Source: Microbispora amethystogenes (GTDB taxonomy: Bacteria; Actinomycetota; Actinomycetes; Streptosporangiales; Streptosporangiaceae). From it: a DNA stretch of 64,000 nt. Shown here piece after piece: positions 22,918-31,233 of the stretch. The position numbers were made by a program, and so were the translations under genes. The notes under the pieces were generated by a model. That model saw nothing but the letters and a program-made list of their open reading frames with translations. It did no database searches and was not told the DNA's origin. Positions within the stretch are counted from its first letter, which is position 1; each line of letters starts with the position of its first letter. Where the stretch lies: assembly GCF_016863015.1 (NCBI RefSeq), contig NZ_BOOB01000007.1, positions 62,001 to 126,000 on the forward strand, read 5' to 3'.

Positions 22918-23616
22918 ATGAGTGAAACCAGGATCCTCGTCGTGGAGGACGAGCCGAACATCAGAGACATCGTGGAAGTCGCCCTGCGGTTCCACGGTTT
23001 CACAGTGACGGCCGTAGGCACCGGGGCGGCGGCGATCGACGAGGTCGGCAGGGACCAGCCCGACCTGGTCGTCCTCGACGTCATGCTGCCCGACATCGAC
23101 GGCTTCGAGGTGTGCCGGCGGATCCGTGTGGACGGGGTCCATCCCCCGGTGATCTTCCTCACCGCCCGCGACGCGGTCGCCGACACCGTGCGCGGGCTGG
23201 GCCTCGGCGGGGACGACTACGTGACCAAGCCCTTCTCCGTCGAGGCGCTGGTCGCCCGGATCCGTGCGGTGCTGCGCCGTACGACCGTGCCCGCCGCGGC
23301 CGAGCGGGGCCAGGGGCCGACCCTCCGGGTGGCCGACCTGGAGCTCGACGAGGCGCGGTGGGAGGTACGCCGCGGCGGCGTGCCGGTGGACCTGTCGCCG
23401 ACCGAGTTCCGCCTGCTGGCGTTCCTGATGGCCAACGCCGGGCTGGTGCTCACCAAGAGACGCCTGCTGGAGGAGGTCTGGGGCTACGGCGGGAGCTCCC
23501 AGGTGCTCGAAACGTACATCTCCTACCTGCGGCGCAAGCTCGACCCGCTCGGGCCGCCGCTGATCCACACCCAGCGCGGCATCGGGTACGCGCTGCGCCC
23601 GCCCCAGGGTTCCTGA
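22918..23616 (+). CDS. OmpR/PhoB-family response regulator
   Basis: 232 aa. Receiver domain with the acidic pocket (VVEDEP), phospho-acceptor Asp54 in VVLDVMLPD, Thr82 and Lys104 (VTKPF). The C-terminal winged helix carries VDLSPTEFRLLAFLMANAG and the recognition part VLETYISYLRRKLD. It binds DNA after phosphorylation by the kinase encoded next, whose ATG overlaps this stop codon (TGATG). Confidence 0.95.
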   Translation: MSETRILVVEDEPNIRDIVEVALRFHGFTVTAVGTGAAAIDEVGRDQPDLVVLDVMLPDIDGFEVCRRIRVDGVHPPVIFLTARDAVADTVRGLGLGGDDYVTKPFSVEALVARIRAVLRRTTVPAAAERGQGPTLRVADLELDEARWEVRRGGVPVDLSPTEFRLLAFLMANAGLVLTKRRLLEEVWGYGGSSQVLETYISYLRRKLDPLGPPLIHTQRGIGYALRPPQGS

Positions 23617-25001
23617 TGTCGCTGCGGACGCGGCTGCTCGCCGGACTGCTCGGCGTGAGCGCCGTCCTGCTCGTCGTGCTCTCCCTGGCCAGCGTCCTCG
23701 TCCTGCGCGGGCACCTGCGTACGCGCCTGGAGGGGCAGGTGCAGGCGGCGACCGTCACGGCGGCGCGGCGGGTGGTCGAGGACGACCCGCTGGCGCAGGC
23801 GCTGACCGGCTCCACCTACGCCGTCGCCGCCTATGACATGGCCAACGGAACGGCCCATCTGGTCAGCGGCGACGCCGACAACGCCGCGGTGGTCCCCGGG
23901 CTGGCCGAGGCGCTGGGCCGGAACCGGCTGCTGGCGTACGCCGCGCGGGGCGACACCTTCGACCTCGATCCCGGCGGGGAGAACGAGATGATCGCGGCGG
24001 CCGCGTTGTCCCGGAGCGGCCTGCGGCTGATGGTCGTCGCGGTGCCCCTGGACGCGGTCGACGACCCGGTGCGCCATCTTCTCGTCAGCGAACTGACGAC
24101 CGGCGGGGTGCTGATCCTGCTGCTGGCCGCCGGCGGGCGGCTGCTGATCGCCGGTGGTCTGGCTCCCCTGGGCAAGATGGCGCGGACCGCCCACCTGGTG
24201 GCCGAGGGAGGGGATCTGTCGGCCCGCATGCCCGAGGGGCCGTCGGAGGTGGGCAGGCTCGGCGCCGCGATCAACCTCATGCTCGACCGGATCGCGGACG
24301 CCTTCCGTGACCGCCAGGCGTCGGAGGACCGGGTGCGCCGCTTCGCCACCGACGCCTCCCACGAGCTGCGCACCCCGCTCTCGACCATCTCGGGGTACGC
24401 CGAGCTGTACCGGGCGGGCGCGATCCCGTCCGAGGACCTTCCGAAGATCATGGGCAGGATCGAGGCCGAGGCCAACCGCATGGGCCGCCTCGTGGGCGAG
24501 ATGCTGGAGCTCGCGCGGCTCGACCGGGGCACCGCCCTGGCGCTCGCCGAGACCGACCTGGCGGAGCTGGCCCGGGAGGTCGCGGCCGACTCGGCGGCCC
24601 TCGACCCGGCGTACCCGGTGACCGTGGACGCCCCGTCCTCGCTGGTCGCGGTGGTGGACGAGGCCAGGATCCGCCAGGTGCTGGTCAACCTGCTCGGCAA
24701 CGTGCGGGCGCACACCCCCGAGGAGACCAAGGCCACCGTACGGATCCTGCGCGCCCCCGGCGCGGTGACGATCCAGGTGTCGGACACCGGCCCCGGTATG
24801 AGCCCGGAGCAGGCCGAGCGCGCCTTCGACCGGTTCCAGCGGGGAGAGGACCATTTGTCGGGCGGCGCGGGGCTCGGCCTGTCGATCGTGAAGGCCATCG
24901 TGGAGGCGCACGGCGGCCGGTGCCGGATCATCTCCTCCCCCGGCGGAGGCACGGCCGTACATATCGGGCTCCCGGCGGTGCAAAAGGCTACTGGCGGGTA
25001 G
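23616..25001 (+). CDS. Two-component sensor histidine kinase
   Basis: 461 aa membrane kinase. Transmembrane helices at about 9-30 and 162-180 flank an extracytoplasmic sensor of about 130 residues. HAMP follows (PLGKMARTAHLVAEGGDLSA), then the H-box DASHELRTPLSTISG with His249, N box (RQVLVNLLGNVRAHT), G1 (VSDTGPGM), F (FDRFQRG) and G2 (GGAGLGLSIVKAIVEAHGG). Typical HisKA/HATPase_c protein of the TcrY/PrrB type. Signal unknown. Translationally coupled to the response regulator. Confidence 0.95.
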   Translation: MSLRTRLLAGLLGVSAVLLVVLSLASVLVLRGHLRTRLEGQVQAATVTAARRVVEDDPLAQALTGSTYAVAAYDMANGTAHLVSGDADNAAVVPGLAEALGRNRLLAYAARGDTFDLDPGGENEMIAAAALSRSGLRLMVVAVPLDAVDDPVRHLLVSELTTGGVLILLLAAGGRLLIAGGLAPLGKMARTAHLVAEGGDLSARMPEGPSEVGRLGAAINLMLDRIADAFRDRQASEDRVRRFATDASHELRTPLSTISGYAELYRAGAIPSEDLPKIMGRIEAEANRMGRLVGEMLELARLDRGTALALAETDLAELAREVAADSAALDPAYPVTVDAPSSLVAVVDEARIRQVLVNLLGNVRAHTPEETKATVRILRAPGAVTIQVSDTGPGMSPEQAERAFDRFQRGEDHLSGGAGLGLSIVKAIVEAHGGRCRIISSPGGGTAVHIGLPAVQKATGG

Positions 25002-25041
25002 GTAACGAGCACAGCTCGCTTCACCGCCGAGGAGGCCGACC

Positions 25042-26919
25042 ATGACGACCGATTACGCCAAGGCCCGAGAGGTGGCCGAGCAGGCGCGCGAGACGGAGTG
25101 GACCCGCCCGAGTTTCGGCAGGCAGCTCTTTCTCGGAGACTTCCGTCTGGACCTGGTGCACCCCGCTCCCCGCCTGAGCGAGGAGGAGGTCAAGAAGGGA
25201 GACCACTTCCTGCGCGTCCTGCGGACGTTCCTGCAGGAGAAGGTCGATCCCGCGCTGATCGAGCGCACCGCCGTGATCCCGGACGAGGTGATCAAGGGTC
25301 TCGCGGCCATCGGCGCGTTCGGCATGACCATCGAGGAGGAGTACGGCGGGCTGGGGCTGAGCCACCTGTACTACTGCCGGGCCCTCGCCCTCGTGACCTC
25401 GTGTTCCCCCGCGCTGAGCGCGCTGCTGTCGGCGCACCAGTCCATCGGGGTGCCGCAGCCCGTGCGGCTGTTCGGCACCGAGGAGCAGAAGCGGCGCTTC
25501 CTGCCGAGGTGCGCGCGCGGGGAGATCTCGGCGTTCCTGCTGACCGAGCCGGACGTCGGCTCCGACCCCGCCCGCCTGTCGACGACCGCCGTGCGGGACG
25601 GTGACGACTACGTGATCAACGGGGTCAAACTGTGGACGACCAACGGCGTCGTGGCCGACCTGCTGGTCGTGATGGCGCGCACCGGCGCCAAGATCTCCGC
25701 CTTCGTCGTCGAGGCCGACGCCCCCGGCATCACCGTCGAGCACCGCAACGCGTTCATGGGCCTGCGCGGCATCGAGAACGGCGTGACCCGCCTCCACCAG
25801 GTGCGCGTACCGGCCGAGAACCTGATCGGCCGCGAGGGGCAGGGCCTGAAGATCGCCCTCACCACGCTGAACACCGGGCGGCTGTCGCTGCCCGCCACCT
25901 GCGTCGGCGCCGCGAAGTGGGCCACGAAGATCGCCCGGGAGTGGGGCCGGGCGCGGGTCCAGTGGGGGCGCCCGGTCGGCGAGCACGAGGCCGTCGCCCG
26001 GAAGGTCGCCTTCATCTCCGCCACCGCGTACGCGATGGAGGCGGTGGTGGACCTGGTCGGCCGGCTGGCCGACGACGAGCACAACGACATCCGCATCGAG
26101 GCCGCCCTGGCCAAGCTGTACGGCTCGGAGATGGGCTGGCAGGTCATGGACGAACTGGTGCAGATGCGGGGTGGCCGCGGCTACGAGACCGCCGAGTCGC
26201 TGCACGCCCGCGGCGAGCGCGGCGTGCCCGTCGAGCAGATGCTGCGCGACCTGCGCATCAACCGCATCTTCGAGGGCTCGACCGAGATCATGCATCTGCT
26301 CATCGCCCGGGAGGCGGTGGACGCCCACCTGTCGGTCGCGGGCGAGCTCATCGACCCGAAGGCCGACCTGCGGGCCAAGGGCCGGGCGGCCACCCGGGCC
26401 GGCGCCTTCTACGCCAGGTGGCTGCCGGGCCTCGTGACCGGTCCGGGCCAGATGCCCACGTCGTACGCGGAGTTCGGCCCGCTGGCCCGGCACCTGCGGT
26501 ACGTCGAGCGGACCAGCCGCAAGCTGGCGAGGTCCACGTTCTACGGGATGTCCCGGTGGCAGGGGCGGCTGGAGCACCGGCAGGGGTTCCTGGCGCGGAT
26601 CGTCGACATCGGCGCGGAACTGCTCGCGATCACCGCCGTCTGCGTGCGCGCGCAGGAGGACTCCGCCGAGTTCGGGCTCAAGCCGTACGAACTGGCCGAC
26701 ACCTTCTGCCACCAGGCCCGGGCGCGGGCCGAGGCGCTGTTCGACCGGCTGTGGGAGAACACCGACGCCCAGGACGTACGGCTGGCCCGGCGGGTGCTCG
26801 ACGGGCGGTACACGTTCATGGAGGAGGGGATCGTGGACCCGTCGCTGGAGGGGCCGTGGATCGCCTCGCAGCGCACCGGGCCGGCCACGTTCGACGACGT
26901 CCACCGCCGCATCGGCTGA
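25042..26919 (+). CDS. Acyl-CoA dehydrogenase, very-long-chain/ACAD9-like
   Basis: 625 aa flavoenzyme of fatty-acid beta-oxidation, longer than the usual 380 aa because of a C-terminal extension of about 200 residues as in VLCAD-type proteins. FAD- and substrate-binding motifs: FLLTEPDVGSDPARLSTTA, VINGVKLWTTNG, MRGGRGYETAESL and INRIFEGSTEIMHLLIAREA. The catalytic-base Glu lies in the FEGSTEI region. SD GAGGAGG upstream of ATG 25042. It may act with the thiolase and the second acyl-CoA dehydrogenase in this window. Confidence 0.9.
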   Translation: MTTDYAKAREVAEQARETEWTRPSFGRQLFLGDFRLDLVHPAPRLSEEEVKKGDHFLRVLRTFLQEKVDPALIERTAVIPDEVIKGLAAIGAFGMTIEEEYGGLGLSHLYYCRALALVTSCSPALSALLSAHQSIGVPQPVRLFGTEEQKRRFLPRCARGEISAFLLTEPDVGSDPARLSTTAVRDGDDYVINGVKLWTTNGVVADLLVVMARTGAKISAFVVEADAPGITVEHRNAFMGLRGIENGVTRLHQVRVPAENLIGREGQGLKIALTTLNTGRLSLPATCVGAAKWATKIAREWGRARVQWGRPVGEHEAVARKVAFISATAYAMEAVVDLVGRLADDEHNDIRIEAALAKLYGSEMGWQVMDELVQMRGGRGYETAESLHARGERGVPVEQMLRDLRINRIFEGSTEIMHLLIAREAVDAHLSVAGELIDPKADLRAKGRAATRAGAFYARWLPGLVTGPGQMPTSYAEFGPLARHLRYVERTSRKLARSTFYGMSRWQGRLEHRQGFLARIVDIGAELLAITAVCVRAQEDSAEFGLKPYELADTFCHQARARAEALFDRLWENTDAQDVRLARRVLDGRYTFMEEGIVDPSLEGPWIASQRTGPATFDDVHRRIG

Positions 26920-26971
26920 GCCGCTCGGCCGTCTGGACGATTTCGCCCGGAATTCGCCCGGAAACGGAACG

Positions 26972-27003
26972 GGCCCCGCCCCGCGACACTGCGGGACGGG
27001 GCC
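26972..27003. terminator. Hairpin between convergent genes
   Basis: GGCCCCGCCCCGC (26972-26984) pairs with GCGGGACGGGGCC (26991-27003) with one bulge and a 6-nt loop. It can end both the acyl-CoA dehydrogenase message and the minus-strand peptide message. Confidence 0.6.
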
Positions 27004-27025
27004 GGGTCCGTGCGGCCGGTTCGGC

Positions 27026-27184
27026 TCAGACGTCGAGGCACCACATCGTGCCGTAGCCCGGGACGTAGCAGCGGTACCAGCCCTCCGGCTGCATCGCCTG
27101 CGCCGGGGCGGACAGGACGCCGAAGGTGGTGACGGCCACGGCCGTGGTGGCGAGGACGGCGGCGGCACGCTTGATGGACTTCAC
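27026..27184 (-). CDS. Secreted 52-aa precursor of a short Cys- and aromatic-rich peptide
   Basis: GTG start at 27184 with AGGAG upstream. Residues 1-30 form a classic Sec signal peptide (MKSIKRAAAV, hydrophobic core, APAQA cleavage site). The predicted mature part has only 22 residues, with Trp36, Tyr37, Tyr40, Tyr44, Trp48 and two cysteines (Cys39 and Cys49) able to form one disulfide. No family recognised. It could be a signalling peptide, envelope peptide or toxin; none of these is shown. Longer in-frame starts would bury the signal peptide and are unlikely. Confidence 0.7.
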   Translation of the reverse strand: MKSIKRAAAVLATTAVAVTTFGVLSAPAQAMQPEGWYRCYVPGYGTMWCLDV

Positions 27185-27493
27185 TGGTATCACTCCTGGT
27201 ACGTGTGTCTCTCTGACACATATGAGTAGACACGACGCCACTTGGGACGATCTGGGAGTCGACTTGGACTCCGCTTGTGCTCGAGCGGTCGCTTAGTTGG
27301 ATGTCCCCAGGCGCACGAAAAAGCCTTTGTGCCCGGTTGCGGTGCCTTGTTAGTGTCACCGGCATGTGGATTCTCTACGGCGACCGCTGATCAGCCCACG
27401 CTGATCCGCTCAGCTTTCCGGCCCTGTCCATCCGACGCGGCGGCTGAGTGACGGCACCTCGGTGCCGCGTCTCGACGTACCAGGAGATCCCTT
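27185..27493. promoter_or_regulatory. Divergent intergenic region of two small-peptide genes
   Basis: About 310 bases without a gene. Next to the minus-strand peptide start lies the inverted repeat TGTGTC-N5-GACACA (27204-27220), which could be an operator or leader hairpin. Toward the plus-strand peptide there is a promoter-like pair (TTGTGC then TTAGTG about 17 nt apart, near 27331-27360) and the small hairpin CGGCACC-TC-GGTGCCG. No RNA gene recognised. Confidence 0.4.
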
Positions 27494-27649
27494 ATGCGTA
27501 CTCGCGTGTCCGGCAGAAGCGGCGACGGCGGCAAGCAGAACCCGCGCACCCCGCAGCCCCGGCGTTCCTTCCCGCCACCACCGCGTCAGATCCCGGCGCC
27601 GCCTATGCGGCCCGTACGGCAGCCCCGGCGGCTCCCGAAGGCCAAGTAG
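27494..27649 (+). CDS. Pro/Arg-rich 51-aa basic peptide
   Basis: ATG 27494 lies eight bases after AGGAG and the ORF is followed by a strong terminator, so it is a self-contained gene. The product has about 14 Pro and 13 Arg/Lys, no acidic residue after Asp11 and no hydrophobic segment (for example RQIPAPPMRPVRQPRRLPK). It must be disordered and could bind nucleic acid or the ribosome. No family recognised and no signal peptide. Confidence 0.6.
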   Translation: MRTRVSGRSGDGGKQNPRTPQPRRSFPPPPRQIPAPPMRPVRQPRRLPKAK

Positions 27650-27670
27650 GCCGTTCCACCCACGCCAAAA

Positions 27671-27695
27671 GGGGCACTCCGGCCCGGAGTGCCCC
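27671..27695 (+). terminator. Terminator after the basic peptide gene
   Basis: GGGGCACTCCGG (27671-27682) and CCGGAGTGCCCC (27684-27695) are perfectly complementary, followed by TCTTCTCGTT. It begins 22 nt after the stop codon. Confidence 0.85.
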
Positions 27696-27839
27696 TCTTC
27701 TCGTTGCGACGAGAGCGCCTGGAGTCGTCGTAACCGGCGCTCACCCGCCTCCTTCACCCGGAGTCCCACCAGCACAGATCGATGTGACCCAGGGGAAGCC
27801 GAGTTCCGCCGCTCGGCGTGGTGGGCCGGTGGGGTGGGG

Positions 27840-28985
27840 TCAGAGTCGCTCGATGATGGTGACGTTGGCCTGGCCGCCGCCCTCGCACATGGTCTGCAGG
27901 CCGTACCGGCCGCCGGTGCGCTCCAGTTCGTGCAGGAGCTTGGTCATGAGGATCGCGCCGGTGCCGCCGAGCGGGTGCCCCAGGGCGATCGCGCCGCCGT
28001 TGGGGTTGGTCCTGGCCGGGTCGGCGTCGATCTCCTTGAGCCAGGCCAGCGGCACCGGGGCGAAGGCCTCGTTGATCTCGATGACGTCCATGTCCCCGAT
28101 CGAGAGCCCGGTCCTGTCCAGTGCCTTGCGGGTGGCCGGGATCGGGGCCGTCAGCATGTAGACGGGGTCGTCCCCGACCAGCGCCAGCGTGACGATCCGG
28201 GCGCGCGGGACGAGTCCGTGCTCGCGCACCGCCCGCTCGGACGCGATGAGCAGTGCGCCGGAGCCGTCGGAGATCTGCGAGGAGGTGGCCGCGGTGATCC
28301 GGCCGCCCTCGCGCAGCGTCTTGAGCCCGGCCATCTTCTCCAGCGTCGTGTCGGGCCGCGGCCCCTCGTCGTCGGTCACGTCGCCGACCGGGACGATCTG
28401 CTCCCTGAAGTGGCCGCCCGCGATCGCCTTGGCCGCCCGCTGGTGACTCTCGTAGGCGTAGACCTCCAGGTCCTCCCGCGTGAGGCCCCACTTCTCGCAC
28501 ATCAGCTCGGCCCCGCGGAACTGGGAGATCTCCTGCGTGCCGTACCGCTCGACCCACTTGTCGCCGAACGGGAACGGCATGCCCTTCTCCAGGGCGGCCG
28601 TGATGCTCGACCCCATCGGGACGATCGACATCGACTCCACGCCGGCCGCCACGACCAGGTCCTGGGTGCCCGACAGCACCCCTTGCGCGGCGAAGTGGAC
28701 GGCCTGCTGCGACGACCCGCACTGCCGGTCGATCGTGACACCGGCCACGGTCTCCGGGAGACCCGCGCTCAGCCAGGCGTTGCGCGCGATGTCCATGGAC
28801 TGCGGGCCGAACTGCATCACGCAACCCATGATCACGTCGTCCACGGCGGCGGGATCGATCCCGGTGCGCTCGACCAGCGCGGAAAGCGTGTGCGCGGCCA
28901 GGTCGACCGGATGGACGGTGGAGAGCCCGCCCTTCTTCCTGCCGACCGGCGTGCGGACCGCCCCGACGATGTACGCCTCTGCCAC
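27840..28985 (-). CDS. Thiolase (acetyl-CoA acyltransferase)
   Basis: 381-aa thiolase that cleaves 3-ketoacyl-CoA with CoA, or condenses acetyl-CoA. The nucleophilic Cys lies in IDRQCGSSQQAV, the His in NPNGGAIALGHPLGGTGA, and the second active-site Cys in TMCEGGGQANVTI. Also NEAFAPVPLAWL. Length and motifs are those of degradative type I thiolases. A palindromic operator is found 18 nt upstream of ATG 28985, so it is probably under a TetR-type repressor. Confidence 0.92.
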   Translation of the reverse strand: MAEAYIVGAVRTPVGRKKGGLSTVHPVDLAAHTLSALVERTGIDPAAVDDVIMGCVMQFGPQSMDIARNAWLSAGLPETVAGVTIDRQCGSSQQAVHFAAQGVLSGTQDLVVAAGVESMSIVPMGSSITAALEKGMPFPFGDKWVERYGTQEISQFRGAELMCEKWGLTREDLEVYAYESHQRAAKAIAGGHFREQIVPVGDVTDDEGPRPDTTLEKMAGLKTLREGGRITAATSSQISDGSGALLIASERAVREHGLVPRARIVTLALVGDDPVYMLTAPIPATRKALDRTGLSIGDMDVIEINEAFAPVPLAWLKEIDADPARTNPNGGAIALGHPLGGTGAILMTKLLHELERTGGRYGLQTMCEGGGQANVTIIERL

Positions 28986-29002
28986 AGTGCCTCCCGAGCA
29001 AA

Positions 29003-29019
29003 ACCGAGCAATGTTCGGT
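29003..29019. promoter_or_regulatory. Operator palindrome upstream of the thiolase gene
   Basis: ACCGAGCA-A-TGTTCGGT is a 17-bp palindrome with one mismatch. It lies immediately upstream of the thiolase start, where a repressor would block the promoter. The spacing and half-site form fit TetR-family regulators of fatty-acid genes; no cognate regulator is adjacent. Confidence 0.55.
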
Positions 29020-29100
29020 TAGTGAGAGGTTACACCAGAGCTTTCGTCGGGGCGGGCGCGGTAAGGGCCGGGTTCAGGTGAGCGGGTCCGCTGAGCGGGT

Positions 29101-30228
29101 TCAGGCGAGCGCGGGTCCGGCGTATCCCCCGGGCAGCGCGTCGGCGGGCTCGGCGAGCTGGAAGCCACGGCTGTCGGCGGCGATCCCCTGCAGCCGCTGC
29201 GCGATCTCCAGCGCCACCGCCGCCCGACGCACCAGCGCGTCCCGCGCGACGGTGACCGCGTCACCGTCGGATACGTCGCGATCGGACACGGCACCGCCTT
29301 CCGCCTCCCCGGTCTCCGCGGCACCGGTTTCCGCCTCGCCGGTCTCCGCGGCGCCGGTGTCCACAGCAGCGGTCTCGACCGCACCGGTGTCCGCGGCGAC
29401 GGCGGCCAGGGCGTCCGGATCACCCGGGTCCTCGGAACGCGCGGCCTCCTCGCCCGGTGCGACGGGAACCTCCTCGCCCGGCGCGGCAGCGGCCTCGTCC
29501 TCGGCGCCCTCGGCGTCTACCGGGTCCACCGTGCCTCCGGCCGCCTCCGCGGCGGGCCGGGTCTCCTCCGTACGGCCGGCCGGCGAGACTCTCACGACGG
29601 CGATCTCCGTGAGGTACGGCCAGCGCGCCTGGGCGACGGGCGGGACGCGGTGGCCCTCCTCGATCGTGACCACCAGCTCGTCGTCCGCGTACACGTCGGC
29701 CACCCGGCCCCGGCGCACGGGGACGTGGACGACGCCGTCGACGAGCTCGCCCTCCGGCCACCTGCCGGTGTCCACGGCGTCCGTGTGGAGCAGCCCCGCC
29801 AGGATCGGCAGGACCTCCTCGGGTTCCGGTACGGCCGGCAGGTAGACCACCGGATCGCCACCCGCCTCCTCGGCGGGGTCGACCGGCTCGCCCTGGCACA
29901 CCGACCAGCCGCCCAGCCGGTACGCGATGCCCTCGGCCAGGCTCTTGTCGAAGAAGTCCACCGGCAGCGGGCCGTCGGCGGCGATGCGGCACGCCCAGAG
30001 CGGCTCCTCGCCGGGAACGCCGAGCTTGGCCAGGAGGTCCGGGCCGAGCTCGATCGGTGGCTGGACGCGCGAGCCGCCCACGAGGACGTCGTCCCCGTCC
30101 GGCCTCGCCTCGGGATCGGCGAGCTGCGCTATCGCCAGCAGTGTCTTCGGGTCCGGCCGGGCGGGCAGCAGCGCCGTGGGGCCCGTGCGCAACCGGCCGG
30201 GGAGCAGAAGATTCGACAACCAGCCCAC
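29101..30228 (-). CDS. Protein of unknown function with acidic Ala/Glu/Thr repeat
   Basis: 375 aa, GTG start at 30228 with GAGGAGGGG upstream. The N-terminal ~220 residues are a folded-looking region (PPIELGPDLLAKLGVPGEE, LVDGVVHVPVRRGRVADVYA, ARWPYLTEIAVVRVSP). They are followed by a long acidic low-complexity stretch with repeats of ETGEAETGAA type (about 230-330), and a short C-terminal helix (ALVRRAAVALEIAQRLQGIA). No signal peptide or membrane segment. I do not recognise the family. It could be a cytosolic adaptor with a disordered linker. Confidence 0.75.
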   Translation of the reverse strand: MGWLSNLLLPGRLRTGPTALLPARPDPKTLLAIAQLADPEARPDGDDVLVGGSRVQPPIELGPDLLAKLGVPGEEPLWACRIAADGPLPVDFFDKSLAEGIAYRLGGWSVCQGEPVDPAEEAGGDPVVYLPAVPEPEEVLPILAGLLHTDAVDTGRWPEGELVDGVVHVPVRRGRVADVYADDELVVTIEEGHRVPPVAQARWPYLTEIAVVRVSPAGRTEETRPAAEAAGGTVDPVDAEGAEDEAAAAPGEEVPVAPGEEAARSEDPGDPDALAAVAADTGAVETAAVDTGAAETGEAETGAAETGEAEGGAVSDRDVSDGDAVTVARDALVRRAAVALEIAQRLQGIAADSRGFQLAEPADALPGGYAGPALA

Positions 30229-30309
30229 AAGCCCCTCCTCATGATCGGTCGAAGAGACGATAGCCCTACTGGGGCGTTCTCCACGACCCTTTCCGGCGGG
30301 CCGCCCGGT

Positions 30310-31224
30310 TCAGGACTTCGTCTTCGCCAGGCGGGTGCCGGTCATCAGTGCGTACACGATGACGTTGTCGGTGTAGTGACCGGTCGTGTGGTTGTAGGTG
30401 CCGCCACAGGTGATCAGCCTGAGCTCGGCGTCCGCGGCCTGGCCGTACACCCGGCTGGTGGGGAACGTCTGCTTGTCGGCCTGCTCGATGCCGCCCACGG
30501 TGAAGACCGCGATCGTCCCGTCCATGCGGGTGACCTCGATCGTGTCGCCGTACGCGAGCTCGTGCAGGCGGCTGAAGACGGCGCTGCGCGAGACGGTGTC
30601 CTTGTGGCCGAGCATGACGGCCGGACCGGCCTCTCCCGCGGTCGGGCCGCCCCGATACCAGCCGACGAGGTTGTGGTTGTTGATCGGCGGGGTCTGGATC
30701 GCACCGGCGCGATCCAGACCGACCGAGGTGATCGGCGCGTTCACGCCGATCTTCCGGATGATCAGGCGCTTGGGCGTGGACGGCTGCAGCGCCGGGGCGG
30801 CCGGGAGCTTCGGCAACGGCGCCGGGGCGTTCGCGACCGCCTGCGTCAGCGGCTGCCCCGCTCCGCCCGGACCCACCGACGGAGCCAGGCCGTTCGGCGG
30901 CACCACCATCTTGTTCAGCGACGTACGGCTCGACGGAGCGTACTCGTCCGGGTGGTTCACCATGATCACCACACCCACGAGCACGGTGACCAGCCCCACG
31001 ATCGCCGCCGTGATCAGCACGCGGCGGGCCGTCTGCGCGGCGCCGCCCGGAGGCGGCTCCGGCTGCGGCTGCGGCTGCGGCGCGGGCTGCATCTGAGGGG
31101 GCAGCATGACCGGCTGGAAGACGGGCTGGCCGTAGACCGGCTGCGGGTACCCCTGACCGCCCGGCCCGGGAGGCATGCCGTACGGCTGGCCCGGCGGGAA
31201 CTGTCCAGGTGGCGGGGTCGTCAT
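30310..31224 (-). CDS. Class F sortase (cassette 1)
   Basis: 304-aa membrane transpeptidase. A Pro/Gln-rich cytoplasmic N-terminus (1-60) is followed by a transmembrane helix (69-89), an extracellular linker and the sortase domain (about 150-304). The catalytic His207 is in MLGHKDT and Cys273 in LITCGG. In place of the usual Arg before the last strand the sequence reads YTDNVIVYA. It starts 9 nt after the stop of the secreted protein gene upstream, so the two are coupled. It probably attaches the neighbouring secreted proteins to the cell wall; the exact motif recognised is inferred (see findings). Confidence 0.88.
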   Translation of the reverse strand: MTTPPPGQFPPGQPYGMPPGPGGQGYPQPVYGQPVFQPVMLPPQMQPAPQPQPQPEPPPGGAAQTARRVLITAAIVGLVTVLVGVVIMVNHPDEYAPSSRTSLNKMVVPPNGLAPSVGPGGAGQPLTQAVANAPAPLPKLPAAPALQPSTPKRLIIRKIGVNAPITSVGLDRAGAIQTPPINNHNLVGWYRGGPTAGEAGPAVMLGHKDTVSRSAVFSRLHELAYGDTIEVTRMDGTIAVFTVGGIEQADKQTFPTSRVYGQAADAELRLITCGGTYNHTTGHYTDNVIVYALMTGTRLAKTKS

Positions 31225-31233
31225 GGCACCGTC

